Source of the DNA: Amycolatopsis sp. NBRC 101858
GTDB taxonomy: Bacteria; Actinomycetota; Actinomycetes; Mycobacteriales; Pseudonocardiaceae
Length of the DNA stretch: 64,000 nucleotides
Assembly (NCBI RefSeq): GCF_030269325.1
Contig: NZ_BSTD01000002.1
Span: forward strand, 124,001 to 188,000
Direction: 5' to 3'
Made by a program: the position numbers and the translations under genes. Below, piece after piece: positions 63,742 through 64,000 of this stretch. A model generated the notes under the pieces. It worked only from the letters and a program-made list of their open reading frames with translations. It was not told where the DNA came from and made no database searches. How positions within the stretch are numbered: position 1 is the stretch's first letter; the number at the start of each line of letters is the position of its first letter.

Positions 63742-64000
63742 GTGGACCGACCGTTGCCCCTTCGTGCCGTCCCGGCACTCGTGGTCCTGCTGGTACTGGG
63801 CCTGTTAGCCGGCCCAGTACCAGCGGCACACGCCGCGACCCTGCTCTCGCAGGGCAGACCGGTGACCGCCTCCAGCAGTGAGGGGGCCTCGACCCCGGCT
63901 TCCGCGGCCGTCGACGGCGACGCCGGCACCCGCTGGGCGAGCGCCTGGAGCGACCCGCAGTGGCTGCAGGTCGACCTCGGCGCGTCCGCGGACATCAGCC
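63742..64000 (+). CDS. Secreted discoidin (F5/8 type C)-domain protein, truncated at right edge
   Basis: The first 86 codons of a larger gene. A Sec signal (VDRPLPLRAVPALVVLLVLG, ending PAAHAA) is followed by the start of a discoidin/CBM32-type domain (GRPVTASSSEGASTPASAAV, then DGDAGTRWASAWSDPQWLQV and DLG). Such domains bind sugars and usually precede a glycosidase or lyase, so a carbohydrate-active enzyme is expected. GTG at 63742 with CGGGAG upstream. Codon 22 is TTA, the rare leucine codon read by the bldA tRNA, and adjacent GTA/CCA codons are also rare here. The gene continues beyond the window. Confidence 0.8.
   Translation, partial: MDRPLPLRAVPALVVLLVLGLLAGPVPAAHAATLLSQGRPVTASSSEGASTPASAAVDGDAGTRWASAWSDPQWLQVDLGASADIS
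63790..63823 (+). repeat. 13-bp perfect inverted repeat inside the signal-peptide coding region
   Basis: CTGGTACTGGGCC (63790-63802) and GGCCCAGTACCAG (63811-63823) pair fully around an 8-base loop that contains the TTA codon (63805-63807). The use of rare GTA and CCA codons maintains the pairing, hinting that the RNA structure is selected. Confidence 0.6.

Overview
The window is a high-GC (about 70% or more by eye) actinobacterial chromosome segment. Start codons are often GTG, neighbouring genes are often joined by 4-bp GTGA/ATGA overlaps, and secreted enzymes carry Sec, lipoprotein or Tat signals. The NDMA-type methanol oxidoreductase, the mycofactocin-linked genes and the overall gene style point to Pseudonocardiaceae, most likely Amycolatopsis. 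That assignment is an inference from remembered family sequences, not from a search. I saw no rRNA, tRNA or CRISPR array.

Layout. 0-3.3 kb: two truncated or uncertain edge genes, then a tightly overlapping minus-strand trio (acyl-CoA dehydrogenase-like, PIG-L deacetylase/methyltransferase fusion, family 2 glycosyltransferase). 3.7-10.6 kb: a hybrid histidine kinase with seven tandem 92-residue HAMP-type units, overlapping a SpoIIE phosphatase that has an N-terminal ANTAR domain; a perfect 26-bp palindrome lies upstream. 10.6-15.8 kb: a cobalamin-binding-type protein, a VOC protein, a Ca2+/H+ antiporter, and a LysR regulator divergent from a PoxB-type pyruvate oxidase.

15.8-28.7 kb is a coherent alcohol-oxidation island. 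It holds an NDMA-dependent zinc alcohol dehydrogenase with the mycofactocin chaperone gene mftB, an AcoR-like regulator, and a divergent operon of methanol:NDMA oxidoreductase (mno), MoxR ATPase, VWA protein and an MftM-like methyltransferase. Converging on this is an operon for a DUF1989 protein, the alcohol dehydrogenase-like regulator ErcA, a MadS/MnoS-type kinase, a MadR/MnoR-type regulator and a NUDIX protein. The rest of the mycofactocin pathway (mftA, C, D, E, F) is absent from the window, and a transposase remnant sits beside mftB.

28.8-38.7 kb is ordinary accessory content: a repeat-rich membrane protein, an HNH-nuclease lipoprotein, a fructosamine kinase, GNAT and MmcQ proteins, an M1 metallopeptidase, an acyl-CoA synthetase, a HAD-like protein and DUF488. 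38.9-53.6 kb is a sugar region: a GH2 enzyme, a LacI regulator, and a divergent eight-gene L-rhamnose operon (ABC transporter, mutarotase, isomerase, bifunctional aldolase/dehydrogenase, rhamnulokinase) that also contains a fucose/arabinose-isomerase-family gene. 53.8-64 kb: an NPP1/NLP-family secreted protein, a DesK/DesR-like two-component operon, a second LacI regulator, a broken DUF664/DinB gene, a large GH31 glycosidase with two CBM35-like domains, an array of hairpins, and a divergent pair of secreted-protein units whose promoter region carries two copies of the palindrome found upstream of that second LacI gene. The rightmost gene is truncated by the window and has a TTA codon in its signal-peptide region.
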